Assembly (NCBI GenBank): GCA_947184155.2
Contig: CAMXCT020000453.1
Span: forward strand, 82,227-146,226
Source of the DNA: Cladocopium goreaui
Taxonomy: Eukaryota; Sar; Dinophyceae; Suessiales; Symbiodiniaceae
Direction of reading: 5' to 3'
Length of the DNA: 64,000 nt
Shown: in pieces, positions 55,591 to 64,000 of the stretch
Layout of the letters: each line of letters starts with the position of its first letter
Numbering within the stretch: the first letter of the stretch is position 1
The notes under the pieces: model-generated
Databases searched by the model: none
The model's input: the letters and a program-made list of their open reading frames with translations, nothing else
Told to the model about the DNA's origin: nothing
Position numbers and translations under genes: made by a program

Positions 55591-55954
55591 ACGAGAAAGT
55601 GGTTTCGAGTGCGACGGCAACAATGGCTAAGCAGAGCACGACCGCACCTTTTTACCACGGGCACTTGAGCCAAAGTCAGGGCAACAGGTGTAATTACCTA
55701 TTGACCCGCTGGCGGGAGTTACATGACATGTTACTATGTCACAGTACATGCACAAACAGTGGATTCCCTACAAACATCTTTGATGTTGTAAACACAGGTC
55801 AGTATGAACATCATGCATACTAGGAAGGAGCCCAGAGGCTTCACAACCAGGCTTGTTGGCATAACTGCTTCGATTGGTTGGTGACACGAATCCATGTATT
55901 TGGTGATACATCTGCTTGGACATAGTTGGTGATATTGTATGAGTTTATTCTTCT
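55591..55954 (-). repeat. 5' LTR of element D
   Basis: 364 bp, paired with 45718-46088. It would hold the promoter of element D. No clear TATA box was placed. Confidence 0.85.
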
Positions 55955-56003
55955 CCTGTTACCCGTACCGTAAAGGTCAGATGGTCCAGATGCTTTGGGA
56001 ATC
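55955..56003 (-). pseudogene. ORF1 of element C, small segment between elements D and E
   Basis: The 49 bp between D and E encode IPKASGPSDLYGTGN in the C ORF1 frame. It begins with the CCTGT duplication (55955-55959) and ends with the GAATC duplication (55999-56003). It links the outer ORF1 parts at 63156-63501 and 45410-45717. Confidence 0.7.
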
Positions 56004-56195
56004 TGATTGTTTTCCTTGATTGGCAAACGCCTCGGATATCACTGCTGTACATGCTCTGCAAGTAAAATGGAATTGGAGTAGTTTTCAACTCAACTGTCTG
56101 CACAACTGGACATGAACTGCATCTGCAAACATGTATGTACATGACAGCTATATATGTATCTATGGCAGGGATTGCAACAGCGTAAGTTTCCATCA
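56004..56195 (-). repeat. 3' LTR of element E
   Basis: 192 bp, TGATTGTTTTCC to TTTCCATCA on the plus strand. It equals 62964-63155 except at four sites, all T here and C there. Confidence 0.95.
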
Positions 56196-56204
56196 CCCCG
56201 CCTC
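56196..56204 (-). promoter_or_regulatory. Polypurine tract of element E
   Basis: GAGGCGGGG on the minus strand, directly before the 3' LTR. Confidence 0.65.
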
Positions 56205-56368
56205 AATTTGACCATTTGGTCTAAATTGAAAATTCCAAAAACCCGTCAGACATTCATCTAATGTCTCATGGCAAATTGGGCTACGGATTTCCTCACTCCA
56301 ATCAGTAGTTCAAGAAGTCCAAGCTCATGTGCTAAGGTCACCATATAGGGCTCGAGGTCCAAGAACTG

Positions 56369-57094
56369 CTAGCTAAATCGAATACCGCAAATGGGTGCAC
56401 TCCCTGTCATCTCATTCTCAATGGCATCCATGGACAGCTGGTCGTTGCGCACGGCTGCTGCTTCATATTCAGCTCTCAGCCTTTGCATACGGGCAGCCAG
56501 GATCCTATTGGTTTCCCTCATGATGTTCTCCAAGTGCGTATCGGTATACCTTCGATTGAAGGCTGCAGTATCTTCCTCATCTGGAGCTCCATGGTGAACC
56601 ATGCGCCATAGCTCGTCATCTGAAACTTCATCTATTCCAGAGTTCTGATACCTTTCAACCTTTTATTCATAGGTCTCATTTCTTTCCTCAACATCTGATT
56701 CATCAACCTCATCTGTCGTTGGCACTTCCTCTTCAGCTATCTCATCTAAGCCATGCTCCCTTCGGTATGCCTTCAGCATCGAGAGAACTTTTCTCAGGGC
56801 AACATCCATACGCAAGGTTTGAAGACGTCCTTGAAGTGCAGCACCAAAATGAGCTGTCACCACCAAAAAGCCACCAAGCAAGCAAATGATGGTCAGGAGG
56901 AACGCCATCACCATGCCAAAGGGCCCTGAAGTGCTCGAAGAGCTGGAAGTCGAAGGGTAAGCAGGCAATTCCATAGCCATTGTGCTGCTCAAGGCGTTGA
57001 TGAGTAGCACTCGCATCAAACTTTTAGAGGTTGTCCCATTAAAACCCATTTGTCTGAGGTTCTTGATACCAACTAGTATTTGTTGTTCTTCCAA
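56369..57094 (-). pseudogene. 3' ORF of element E: one-helix membrane protein
   Basis: It begins as a TTG-started frame overlapping the RNase H end by 22 bp; the first ATG in the frame (QMGFNG) is at about 57048. It contains a Ser-rich stretch, one hydrophobic helix (GMVMAFLLTIICLLGGFLVV), then a charged helical tail (LQTLRMDVALRKVLSMLKAY) and an acidic region. A TAA at 56663-56665 interrupts, and the same frame goes on to 56369 with MRETNRILAARMQRLRAEY. Located between RNase H and the 3' LTR, it has the place of env, but no signal peptide, Cys pattern or fusion peptide is visible. Function unknown. Confidence 0.55.
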
Positions 57095-58296
57095 CTTTCT
57101 GCAAAACTGGAGCCAACAAATTGGCTATTGGCCATGTTGTATACTTTGCATAAGTTCATCAAATATTCCATACAGTCTCGGGTCAATCTCTTTGAACCCA
57201 AATCAGATACGTTTTCCTTTGTACCAACTTTTCCAACAGTCACGAAACCCTCTTTGATTTTCACTTGCATCCACAGGATTCTAAGACTGATGTGTCTTAT
57301 CCTGCCTACTACTCCAACACGGCATAGGAAGGCTCTCGCAGCAGAGTTGTCCATCGCCAAATGAGCTTTGATGTTGTCCTTGTCCCCAATAGAGAACCTG
57401 AGACAGTGGTACATCAAAATTGCGTCACTAGTTGCTGACGCAGCTGCATGTATTTCTGCCTCTGCTGATGAAAGAGCCAATGCTTTCTGAGAACGTGATG
57501 TGGAGTAGAGAAGACATCCAAACAGAAATAAATATCCTGAAGATACTGATCGACGTGTTTGTTTGTGTTTCGCCCAATCTGAATCACTGTAAATCTCAAG
57601 AGTATAGTCACATGGATTGTAGTGAAGCAGTCCTTTGTGGGCCTCATACTTCAAAACCATCGCATGCTCAGTGCATCCCAAAAGATACTGAGCCAGGTGT
57701 CTCAAACACGCCATTGCCTGAACAGAAGGTGAAGACATACTTTGTGAAAGACCTCTGATAGTATATTGACATTCCACGTAGTCACTTGATATATATAACA
57801 AGATACCAATGCATGACCTATAAACACTTGCATCTCCAGCACTCAGCTTGGCAGTCGTGTCAGGCTCATCCAGCATCGGGTGTCCTGGTGTCTTCTTTGG
57901 TTTCAAGCGTCGATTGATACAAAGTAGATCGAAAAGACGTTCAAGATGTTTGGGATGACTCTGAATTGCCATCTCATCATCAGAGATCAAAATATGTTTT
58001 CCCTTCAGAAACGTAAGCTCATCATTTTCCTTGGACATGATCTCACATGAAATCTTGTACTTGGAGTTCAAAGCTGGAAGCAGTACATCGTCAAGGTACT
58101 TTCGGGTACTCAAACACAAAACATCATCAACGTGCAGCAGCATCAAACATTCACCATTTGGAGACCTAAGCAAACTGGGGTATGCTGGAAAATCATTGAT
58201 TTGAAGTTCATTGCTCAGAAAACCACCGAATGCCTCGTGCCACATCTGCGAGCCATTTCGTTGGCCAGGTAGGACTTTTCCAAGCATGAAGTCCAT
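57073..58296 (-). pseudogene. Reverse transcriptase (C-terminal) and RNase H of element E
   Basis: 407 codons. RT: LPGQRNGSQMWHEAF and the catalytic LMLLHVDDVLCLS (HVDD, a common Copia variant). RNase H: YSDSDWAKHKQTRRS, ALALSSAEAEIHAA and LAMDNSAARAF, ending ENVSDLGSKRL. The frame differs by one base from the preceding Pol segment (58215-58397), with the change at about 58300. The motifs look intact. Confidence 0.85.
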
Positions 58297-61200
58297 TTCT
58301 CACCCGTGGCAAGTTCACATGTCACTTGTGTCGATTCTTTCTGAGGTACCATCAAAAATGCGTCTGCAATGTCAATGGCGCAGAGAACATATCCCAATGA
58401 TTTTCACTTCATAAACAAGGTCGGTAAAAGCCTTACTGTCAGCACTGATGATGCCGGGCTGAATAGATCTTGTCGCTCAGGTGACAGCCAAGCAAATTCT
58501 CTGGCCACATACCTGGAGCGTCGCAACCAAACATGAACACCGTTGATAAACTTGTCACGCCATGTGCGTACCATCCTGGTTGTCAACTTCTTCGGAATCT
58601 CATCACCATAGGCGTAGGTGTCAGCAGGGATCAAAACTCCCATCGACTTCAACTTAGAAATCTCAAGTTCATCGGCCAAAAGATCAAGTTGCAAAAGATC
58701 TTCATCAGAAAGTTTTGGTTCTAACTTCGTGTAAGGGATTGAAAGTTTCTGCAAAATGTCACTGGTTGAATCTGTGTCACCATACACATGCGCATCTCCT
58801 GGGTCATCATCGCGCATGGTATATTCATAGGCTTCGAGGCTTTCAACCTCATCATTTTCAAAATATGTTGCATGGGAATCATCTTCATGTTCCATAAGTG
58901 CAAGAATACGTGGATGCTTGGCAGGCCTTTCCACAGTTTCATCATCACGCGCATGGGCTGCTCGTGGAGCAACACTAGGCATAGCTGCATCGCCACTACC
59001 TGAGGCACTTGAAGTAGCTGGCACATCAATTGGAGTTGTTGGAGCGGCTTCCAAAGCTGGCGTACTTGGTATACTGAGTCCAATCTGTCTTGGCAAAGTC
59101 CCCGCCTCAGCTGATACTTCCATATGCTCATCAAGAGCTTGTCCTGTCAAAGCTGGGGCAGCACTAGCAGGTGGTCCAACCACTCTGGGAGACTTTGGAG
59201 CCTCTTCGCCAACTTCGCCTGGAGTTAGTGGAATGCCCATCACAGCTTCAGCATCAAGGCCTCGGGGCCTTGCAGGTGGTAATGACAAAATGGGTGGCGC
59301 AGAAATTCTCTTTGACAAAATGAGTTGTGCTCCAAGTGAAGCATATCCAAACTGCCATGGTGAAGCCTCCACCTCGCCAACCATCTGCATATCCCAAGGT
59401 TTCGGGAGACGTCTAACGCTCCTCGTGACAAACAACTGAGGACTTCCAGGAACAGCAATAATATGAATATCATTGCTAGCTGTCTTTCCTAGCCATATGC
59501 CCTTTGTCCAAGTCGGGGAACCTTTTGTAGATAACTTCAAAAATTCAAGTACACGCTCACCAAAAAGCGCCAAACGTCCAGTATATGGCCTATTGGCACA
59601 TAGTTCATAGGCCGTGTGGCCTTGGCGTACCACAAACCTGTTGTGTAACCAGCAACTGTGAAGCAAAGCCCATTGGTACAACGGGTGGTGACATCCTATC
59701 ACCTCACCAAGTCCACAACCCTTTTCGATTTGCTGGATCAAAAGGTTTGCATGCCTTCTGATCACCTTCACAGTGACTTCTGCAGCACCATTCGAAGCAT
59801 GACTTCCTGGAGGAACTGTCTCTTCAATGATTCTGATTCCAAGTGGTCTGCATGTTTTCTTAACAGCTTCAAGCAAAGAAAGTGTTGATGGCTCCTGGCC
59901 GCATCGAAGAGCAATTGTTGATTGCCCAAGCCAAACCAAGAACCTACAAAACTCAGTGCAGAGGTACTGCAAATGTCGTCCTCCCTTCTGCGGTGTTGGA
60001 ACCACATGCATAGCACCTGAATGACGATCGTGAATAAAAAGACCACAAGCTTTAGGTTCATGCTCCGTCCGTGATGCAAAACCAAAATCAAAACTGACAC
60101 ATGTATGGGCACCAGCTGGTTCATCTCTTTGGGCTGGATGTCCATCTTGTTGTGACCTGTTTGCAATACATAGCCCACACCAAGCTGCAAAGGGTTGGTG
60201 GGATAAATTGTGATCTGCAACCTCTTTCTCTGTGGGCTCAGCCGGTACAGATTGAGAATGCACAGGCCTTGCAAGGTCGCCACGTACTTGCTGTTGAGCA
60301 CCATGAGCTGCAATCAACTCCTGAGCTTGCAAATGATCCCAAATACGTTTGAAGCACTTTGTCTTGCCACCACGTCCAGAAATACCGAGTGATTCACATG
60401 CTGCAACCAAAGTTTGGAGAGGAGAGTTGGAATCCAGTGTCAAGCCATCAACGATCACTTCGTTGTTGTCCACCTCAGCGCCACGTTCAGGCACAGGTTG
60501 TTCAGCTTCATCTGCAGCTGGTACATCATCCATATCAGACCTAGCAGCAGGAGGTACAACACGCAAAGAAATTCCACTACGTGGGGCTATGACAAAATTG
60601 TCATCATGTAAAGTAAATCCCAAAACCTCTGGTGGCACAGTCGCAGTATGAGCAATAGTGATCACTTCAGTCACCGGTCTGTTGGCCTCAAAAGGACCAG
60701 TCATGGTTCTCAAATCACTGATGTTCTGACAAAATTCATCGGGCTCCCAAGTGCCATCATCCAAATGTATGAGAGTTGTACGCAACCACAACATACCATC
60801 ACTGGGGCACAAAGTACTGTCAACATGTTGATTTGCATTGCTTTTGAGTGCATAAACAGAATCACCAAGCTTGACCCAACCAGCACCTAGAACCGATAGC
60901 GCTCGACCCAACGTCAGAGCTCGAACGTGTTCAGCATCATCTTGGGTTCCTGCATGGGTGGAAGAAGATGGATCATCTGTGGATAGCATTCGAATGACTC
61001 CAACAGCACAAAGAGAGTTGCGCTTGAAGTGCACAGGGATCTGCTTGGAATTGCGCACCAAATACATGCTACCGTCCTTATTGGTCCGTAGGAGCCAACC
61101 ATCTTTCAGCAGTCTGCCCATGGAAATCAAGGGTGAAGTAACTGCAGCTATGATAAAACGTTCTCGAAAAACCACTGATCCAAACTTCACTTCAGCAATC

Positions 61201-61340
61201 CTGACACTTTTCACCTGAATGGGCTTACCTTGTGCATCAATGAACTTGGAACCACCAAATGACTCATCAGCATAGCCTACATCACCATACGCAAGTGGAA
61301 GCACTGATCCATCAGCGCCAGAATCAAGCACCACCTCCAC
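58215..61340 (-). pseudogene. Protease, SAP-like domain, integrase and RT N-terminus of element E
   Basis: 978 codons from 61340 (the frame is open further upstream). Protease VVLDSGADGSVLPL (3-16). SAP-like SPLQTLVAACESLGIS..GGKTKCFKRI (306-333). Zinc motif His377, His381, Cys388, Cys391. Integrase core: Asp418 (VSFDFG) and Glu521 (GAAEVTV), but the expected second Asp is Gly481 (LRCGQEPS), so the DDE triad is incomplete. The RT begins at about residue 930 (RSRYVAREFAWL). A TGA at 58404-58406 interrupts; the same frame then gives YVLCAIDIADAFLMVPQ to 58215. Confidence 0.82.
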
Positions 61341-61441
61341 ATTGTGATGATCTGAGTATCCAACCGTTCTGATATTCTCAATGGTGCAAACGTCATTGGG
61401 CTCATGAATGAAAAACTGATCACACTGTTCAACACTGTCAT

Positions 61442-62877
61442 CTAAACATGTCCAAACATCGTCATGGTCAGAATAAGACAGTCAAAACGGCTGCAACACG
61501 CTGTGTAAACACCCTCAGCTTCTGCGGTGTCGTCCCAGCCAAACCATTCGTTTGAATAGTCTGTAGAAACTTGTGAAAACATGTTGCATGCACCAAAGGA
61601 GTCGTAACCAGTTAGATCTTTGATTTCAACATCTTCATCCAAATCTTCTATGATGGGTCCATGTGATTCATGAAGTCCAGTGAAAAGACGCACAGAGCCA
61701 TTCACACCAGAAGAGCTAGTAGCACCACTGCTAGTCGAAGAGTTGCTTGAGGCACTGGCTGCATTGTTCGAAGCATTGGATTCAACCTGGTTCACATTCT
61801 TCTCACCACGTCCATGAAGCTTCCAACAGTCACGCTTGAAGTGACGGTACTTCCCGCAGTATAAACATTGGTCACTGGCAGTTGCAGTACGAGTGGAGCC
61901 CTTGTTGTTGGACTTACCTTTTCCCTTGTCGCTTTTGTTCTTCCCTTTACCCTTGGTGGTCTCTTTACCCTTACTCTTTCCTTTTGATTTTCCTTTATTC
62001 TTCCCTTTTTCAAACCGACCTATCTCCATTGGAGCCAAACCAGTATTGTTGGAGGATTGATTGAAACTCTGATTTTGACTTTGGGGCAAAATGCCCAACT
62101 CTGAGTGAATCTTGCCTGGGGACCATGAGGTCGTAGTGCGCTCATAGCTCACCACCATCGCTCTCATTTGGTCATAGTTTGACGTCTCGTTCAGCTGCAA
62201 TTGCACATGCTGTTGAATTGCCTTTGGCAGCGCACGCGCAAGCACTGAAAGCATGATGTCATCTGGGATGTCGGCTCCAGTGCATATTCTGCACGCATGC
62301 GTTCTAGGCCCAACACCTGGTCCAGCAAGGTTCTGTCCTTTGTAGTGAAACTCGGAACACCCATCAAGGCAGCTAAAATTGAAATCGCACGGCTTCGAAT
62401 CCTGGGCATGAACAGCTGGCATAGTTGTCGCCGCCAAACCTCAAACCCATTCCTGTTGCTAACTTGTCGAAGAAGACGGAGGGGCTTTCCCTTAAGGAGG
62501 CCAGTCAGCATGCTGTAAAGCTGATTGCATCTATCTTTCACTTCCCGCGGCTCACCATCCGCGCTGGAAATTGGGGTCTCAGCATGGGTCACTTCAACTC
62601 GATGGAGGTCTGTCTCGAAGTGCTTGTTGCCGTAGAACAGCCAAGTCTTGAAACTCACATCAAAGTCCTGCCACTTTGCCAGATCGTCTTCATGACATTC
62701 TGATCCAAATGGCTCAGGTTGTCTAACAACCTTGCTAGCTCCTTGAAAACCTCCAGCAGCTGAACTTCTGTTAGCTTGTTGGTCGCGTAGGGCCACAACA
62801 GCGTCACTAGCTGCCCTTGCAGCATCCATCGCCGCCTGAACCAAGGATGCCACATCCCGTTCTGTCAACGAAGCCAT
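61442..62877 (-). pseudogene. Gag of element E with CCHC zinc knuckle
   Basis: The ATG at 62877 opens MASLTERDVASLVQAA and a helical capsid-like part (WLFYGNKHFETDL, VWRRQLCQLFMPRIRSRA, LLDQVLGLERMRAEY). A frameshift near 62,285 moves to the frame 61442-62437, which continues with GADIPDDIMLSVLARALPKA, a Lys/Gly tract and the zinc knuckle CLYCGKYRHFKRDCW. A second one-base shift near 61,475 separates it from the protease frame. Either the second shift is programmed, or both are mutations; with two in one region, mutation is more likely. Confidence 0.8.
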
Positions 62878-62950
62878 CAGCTATCAGCAACAAAAGACCT
62901 AAGACCTTTCTTTGAGCCCTCACCAGGTTGCAATGCCTCCTGGATCATCG

Positions 62951-62963
62951 GGCTCCGCTACCA
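62951..62963 (-). promoter_or_regulatory. Primer-binding site of element E
   Basis: TGGTAGCGGAGCC on the minus strand directly follows the 5' LTR. It is the same core as in elements A and B and would pair with a tRNA 3' end GGCTCCGCTACCA, probably initiator tRNA-Met. Confidence 0.75.
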
Positions 62964-63155
62964 TGATTGTTTTCCTTGATTGGCAAACGCCTCGGATATC
63001 ACTGCTGCACATGCCCTGCAAGTAAAATGGAATTGGAGCAGTTTTCAACTCAACTGTCTGCACAACTGGACATGAACTGCATCTGCAAACATGTATGTAC
63101 ATGACAGCTATATATGTACCTATGGCAGGGATTGCAACAGCGTAAGTTTCCATCA
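62964..63155 (-). repeat. 5' LTR of element E
   Basis: 192 bp, paired with 56004-56195. TG start and CA end on the plus strand. The promoter should lie here. Confidence 0.95.
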
Positions 63156-63501
63156 GAATCACTGCACGAACAGTATGATATAACGCCGACTGCGGAAGCA
63201 AGGTTACTGTGCCCAACTCAGACAGAACTCTCTTGGGCTGAGGGCACTCGATGATCTCAACGGGGTCCTCACTCGAAGACTCAGGGTTCGGCTCCCAGTT
63301 CCTAGAGATACCAAGTGGTCGAGATTGACCGCCCGAATGAGCCCCAGCAACTTCTTCACGAATTTCACCAGCTGCAACCCTGTGGCGGATGTACGCCTCT
63401 CTTTTGCGACGCGCTGTGCGACCACTCCGGATCCCACGAGTCCTGCCTGCAACTTCACCGTGTTGCAAGGCAAAGGACTCATAAGGATCCTCCCCTTCCA
63501 T
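63156..63501 (-). pseudogene. ORF1 of element C, 5' segment (right of element E)
   Basis: The ATG at 63501 (MEGEDPYESFALQHGEV) begins ORF1. An Arg-rich stretch (TRGIRSGRTARRKREAYIRH) and acidic linkers follow, to the GAATC duplication at 63156-63160. The frame continues at 56003 after element E, because element plus duplication (7157 bp, 2 modulo 3) matches the change of frame. The basic N-terminus could bind nucleic acid. No domain is recognised before the HAD-like part. Confidence 0.6.
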
Positions 63502-63580
63502 GTGCTGACTTTTCAGGGAGTCGCCAACCACATAAAAGTAAGATGAAATTTTGGGGGCCAACAAAAACAAGAGCAAGCTA

Positions 63581-63592
63581 CGGCTGATAACC
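63581..63592 (-). promoter_or_regulatory. Primer-binding site of element C
   Basis: GGTTATCAGCCG on the minus strand, identical to the site of element D, at the expected place about 80 bp before the ORF1 ATG. Confidence 0.55.
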
Positions 63593-64000
63593 AATTGAGC
63601 TGTTGATGTTACGTGACAACCCCAAAAGGCAAACAAAACAAGTAACAACGTGAAACGACCCAAGGGCTGCAAACGCGACCTGTTTTGCCATCTTGAGCCA
63701 AACAGTTAAGTACGAACATGGTGACCCGTAAGGAGAGGTACTATACAATGAAATCATGGGTACATGGAATCCTGGAATGCCCATTTATTTCAAGTGAGGC
63801 GCGCCTAAAATCTTCCAAGCCAACCAAAGAGTAAGAGATGCATAACTAAGCATCAAACGAAGCCAGGCCAAGCCTAGCAAATTGCCGCAGGAACGGAAAC
63901 GACTCAAGGTGTAGAAAGTCCTGTCTGGCAAACGCAATTTTTCATGAAACTGCCGACGCCAAGTTAGCTTCAAACCATATGACAGTCTAAGCTGCCAGCA
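63593..64000 (-). other. Putative 5' LTR of element C
   Basis: By position this is the 5' LTR. It shows no coding sequence. The phrase CTTGAGCCAAA (about 63694) also occurs in the LTRs of element D (45791 and 55664). No partner LTR was found at the broken left end, so the limit to the right is unknown. Confidence 0.4.

Larger units (their letters stand above)
45718..55954 (-). mobile_element. Element D: Copia-type retrotransposon with HAD-like and methyltransferase-like domains
   Basis: 10,237 bp, bounded by LTRs (45718-46088 and 55591-55954) and the 5-bp duplication CCTGT. Reading leftwards: primer-binding site, ORF1 with a HAD-like domain, Gag with coiled coil and CCCH finger, protease, integrase, methyltransferase-like domain, reverse transcriptase and RNase H, polypurine tract. 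The LTRs differ by 6 substitutions and one 7-bp indel (98.4% identity in aligned bases), so the insertion is fairly recent. ORF1, Gag, protease and integrase are in one frame separated by stop codons; Pol then moves by +1. It is inserted into ORF1 of its relative, element C. Confidence 0.9.
56004..63155 (-). mobile_element. Element E: Copia-type retrotransposon with SAP-like domain and a 3' membrane ORF
   Basis: 7,152 bp, bounded by 192-bp LTRs (56004-56195 and 62964-63155) starting TG and ending CA, and by the 5-bp duplication GAATC (55999-56003 and 63156-63160). Reading leftwards: primer-binding site, Gag with CCHC knuckle, protease, SAP-like region, integrase, RT, RNase H, membrane ORF, polypurine tract. 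The LTRs differ at four positions of 192 (97.9% identity). Several frameshifts and stops make it defective. It is a different Copia lineage from D. Confidence 0.92.
39820..63592 (-). mobile_element. Element C: HAD-carrying Copia-type element, interrupted by three insertions
   Basis: Element C reads from a primer-binding site at 63581-63592 leftwards: ORF1 (63501 to about 45000, split by D and E), coiled-coil Gag (44190 to 41151, split by a TIR element), CCCH finger and protease (to 40587), and the start of the integrase (to about 39820). Integrase core, reverse transcriptase and RNase H are lost. Subtracting the insertions leaves about 5.2 kb. Its domains and primer-binding site (CGGCTGATAACC) match element D, so the two belong to one family. 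Its 5' LTR would be at 63593 and beyond. Confidence 0.75.

Noticed and set aside
62191-62437. Programmed frameshift inside Gag of element E
   Set aside because: No slippery heptamer is seen and the shift falls within the capsid-like region, where a programmed event makes no sense; a one-base mutation is simpler.
62920-63672. 250-codon frame read as one gene
   Set aside because: It runs across the 5' LTR of element E (62964-63155) into ORF1 of element C; a chimera of two elements created by the insertion.
63690-63702. Relic of the dinoflagellate spliced leader (CTTGAGCCAAA)
   Set aside because: Only 11 bases match the end of the spliced leader, and the same phrase is part of the LTRs of element D, so it is better explained as LTR sequence.

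Overview
The window reads as nuclear DNA of a dinoflagellate, probably of the Symbiodiniaceae type. This is inferred from what the coding sequence resembles: Copia-type retroelements with Lys/Gly-rich or CCCH-finger Gag proteins, a DIRS-like tyrosine-recombinase retroelement carrying a methyltransferase-like domain, host exons bounded by possible GT, GC or GA donors, and very abundant tandem repeats. No bacterial operon, rRNA, convincing tRNA or CRISPR array was seen.

Layout. 1-12.2 kb: two decayed Copia-type elements of one family in convergent orientation (A, plus strand, about 1.2-4.9 kb; B, minus strand, 7.8-11.6 kb). They are separated by a 224-bp palindrome-bearing minisatellite and a second tandem array, and flanked on both outer sides by the same G-rich tandem repeat. 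12.4-12.8 kb: microsatellites. 13.2-19.5 kb (minus): a frameshifted DIRS-like element in the order Gag, reverse transcriptase, RNase H, methyltransferase-like, tyrosine recombinase. 19.5-39.8 kb: the host-like part, mostly non-coding, with several minus-strand exon candidates, one long open frame (28.2-29.3 kb), a probable S74/ICA-domain gene end (31.8-32.2 kb), a helical-repeat organellar-type protein gene (35.1-36.3 kb), a membrane-protein terminal exon (38.6 kb) and many satellites.

39.8-64 kb is a nest of mobile elements, all on the minus strand. Element C is a Copia-type element whose ORF1 carries a HAD-like domain. It was interrupted three times. Element D (45718-55954) has 371/364-bp LTRs and the 5-bp target duplication CCTGT. 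Element E (56004-63155) has 192-bp LTRs and the duplication GAATC. A 1185-bp terminal-inverted-repeat element (41991-43175) has the duplication TATA. In all three cases the lengths and flanks show that C's reading frame was continuous before the insertion.

D is a relative of C and the richest element. Its ORF1 has a HAD-phosphatase-like domain. Its Gag has a coiled coil and a CCCH finger. Its Pol has protease, integrase, a methyltransferase-like domain placed before the reverse transcriptase, and RNase H. E is a different Copia lineage with a CCHC Gag, a SAP-like domain next to the integrase, and an extra one-helix membrane ORF in the position of env. All elements are damaged by frameshifts and by TGA/TAA stops that fit C-to-T changes, although the LTR pairs of D and E remain about 98% identical.
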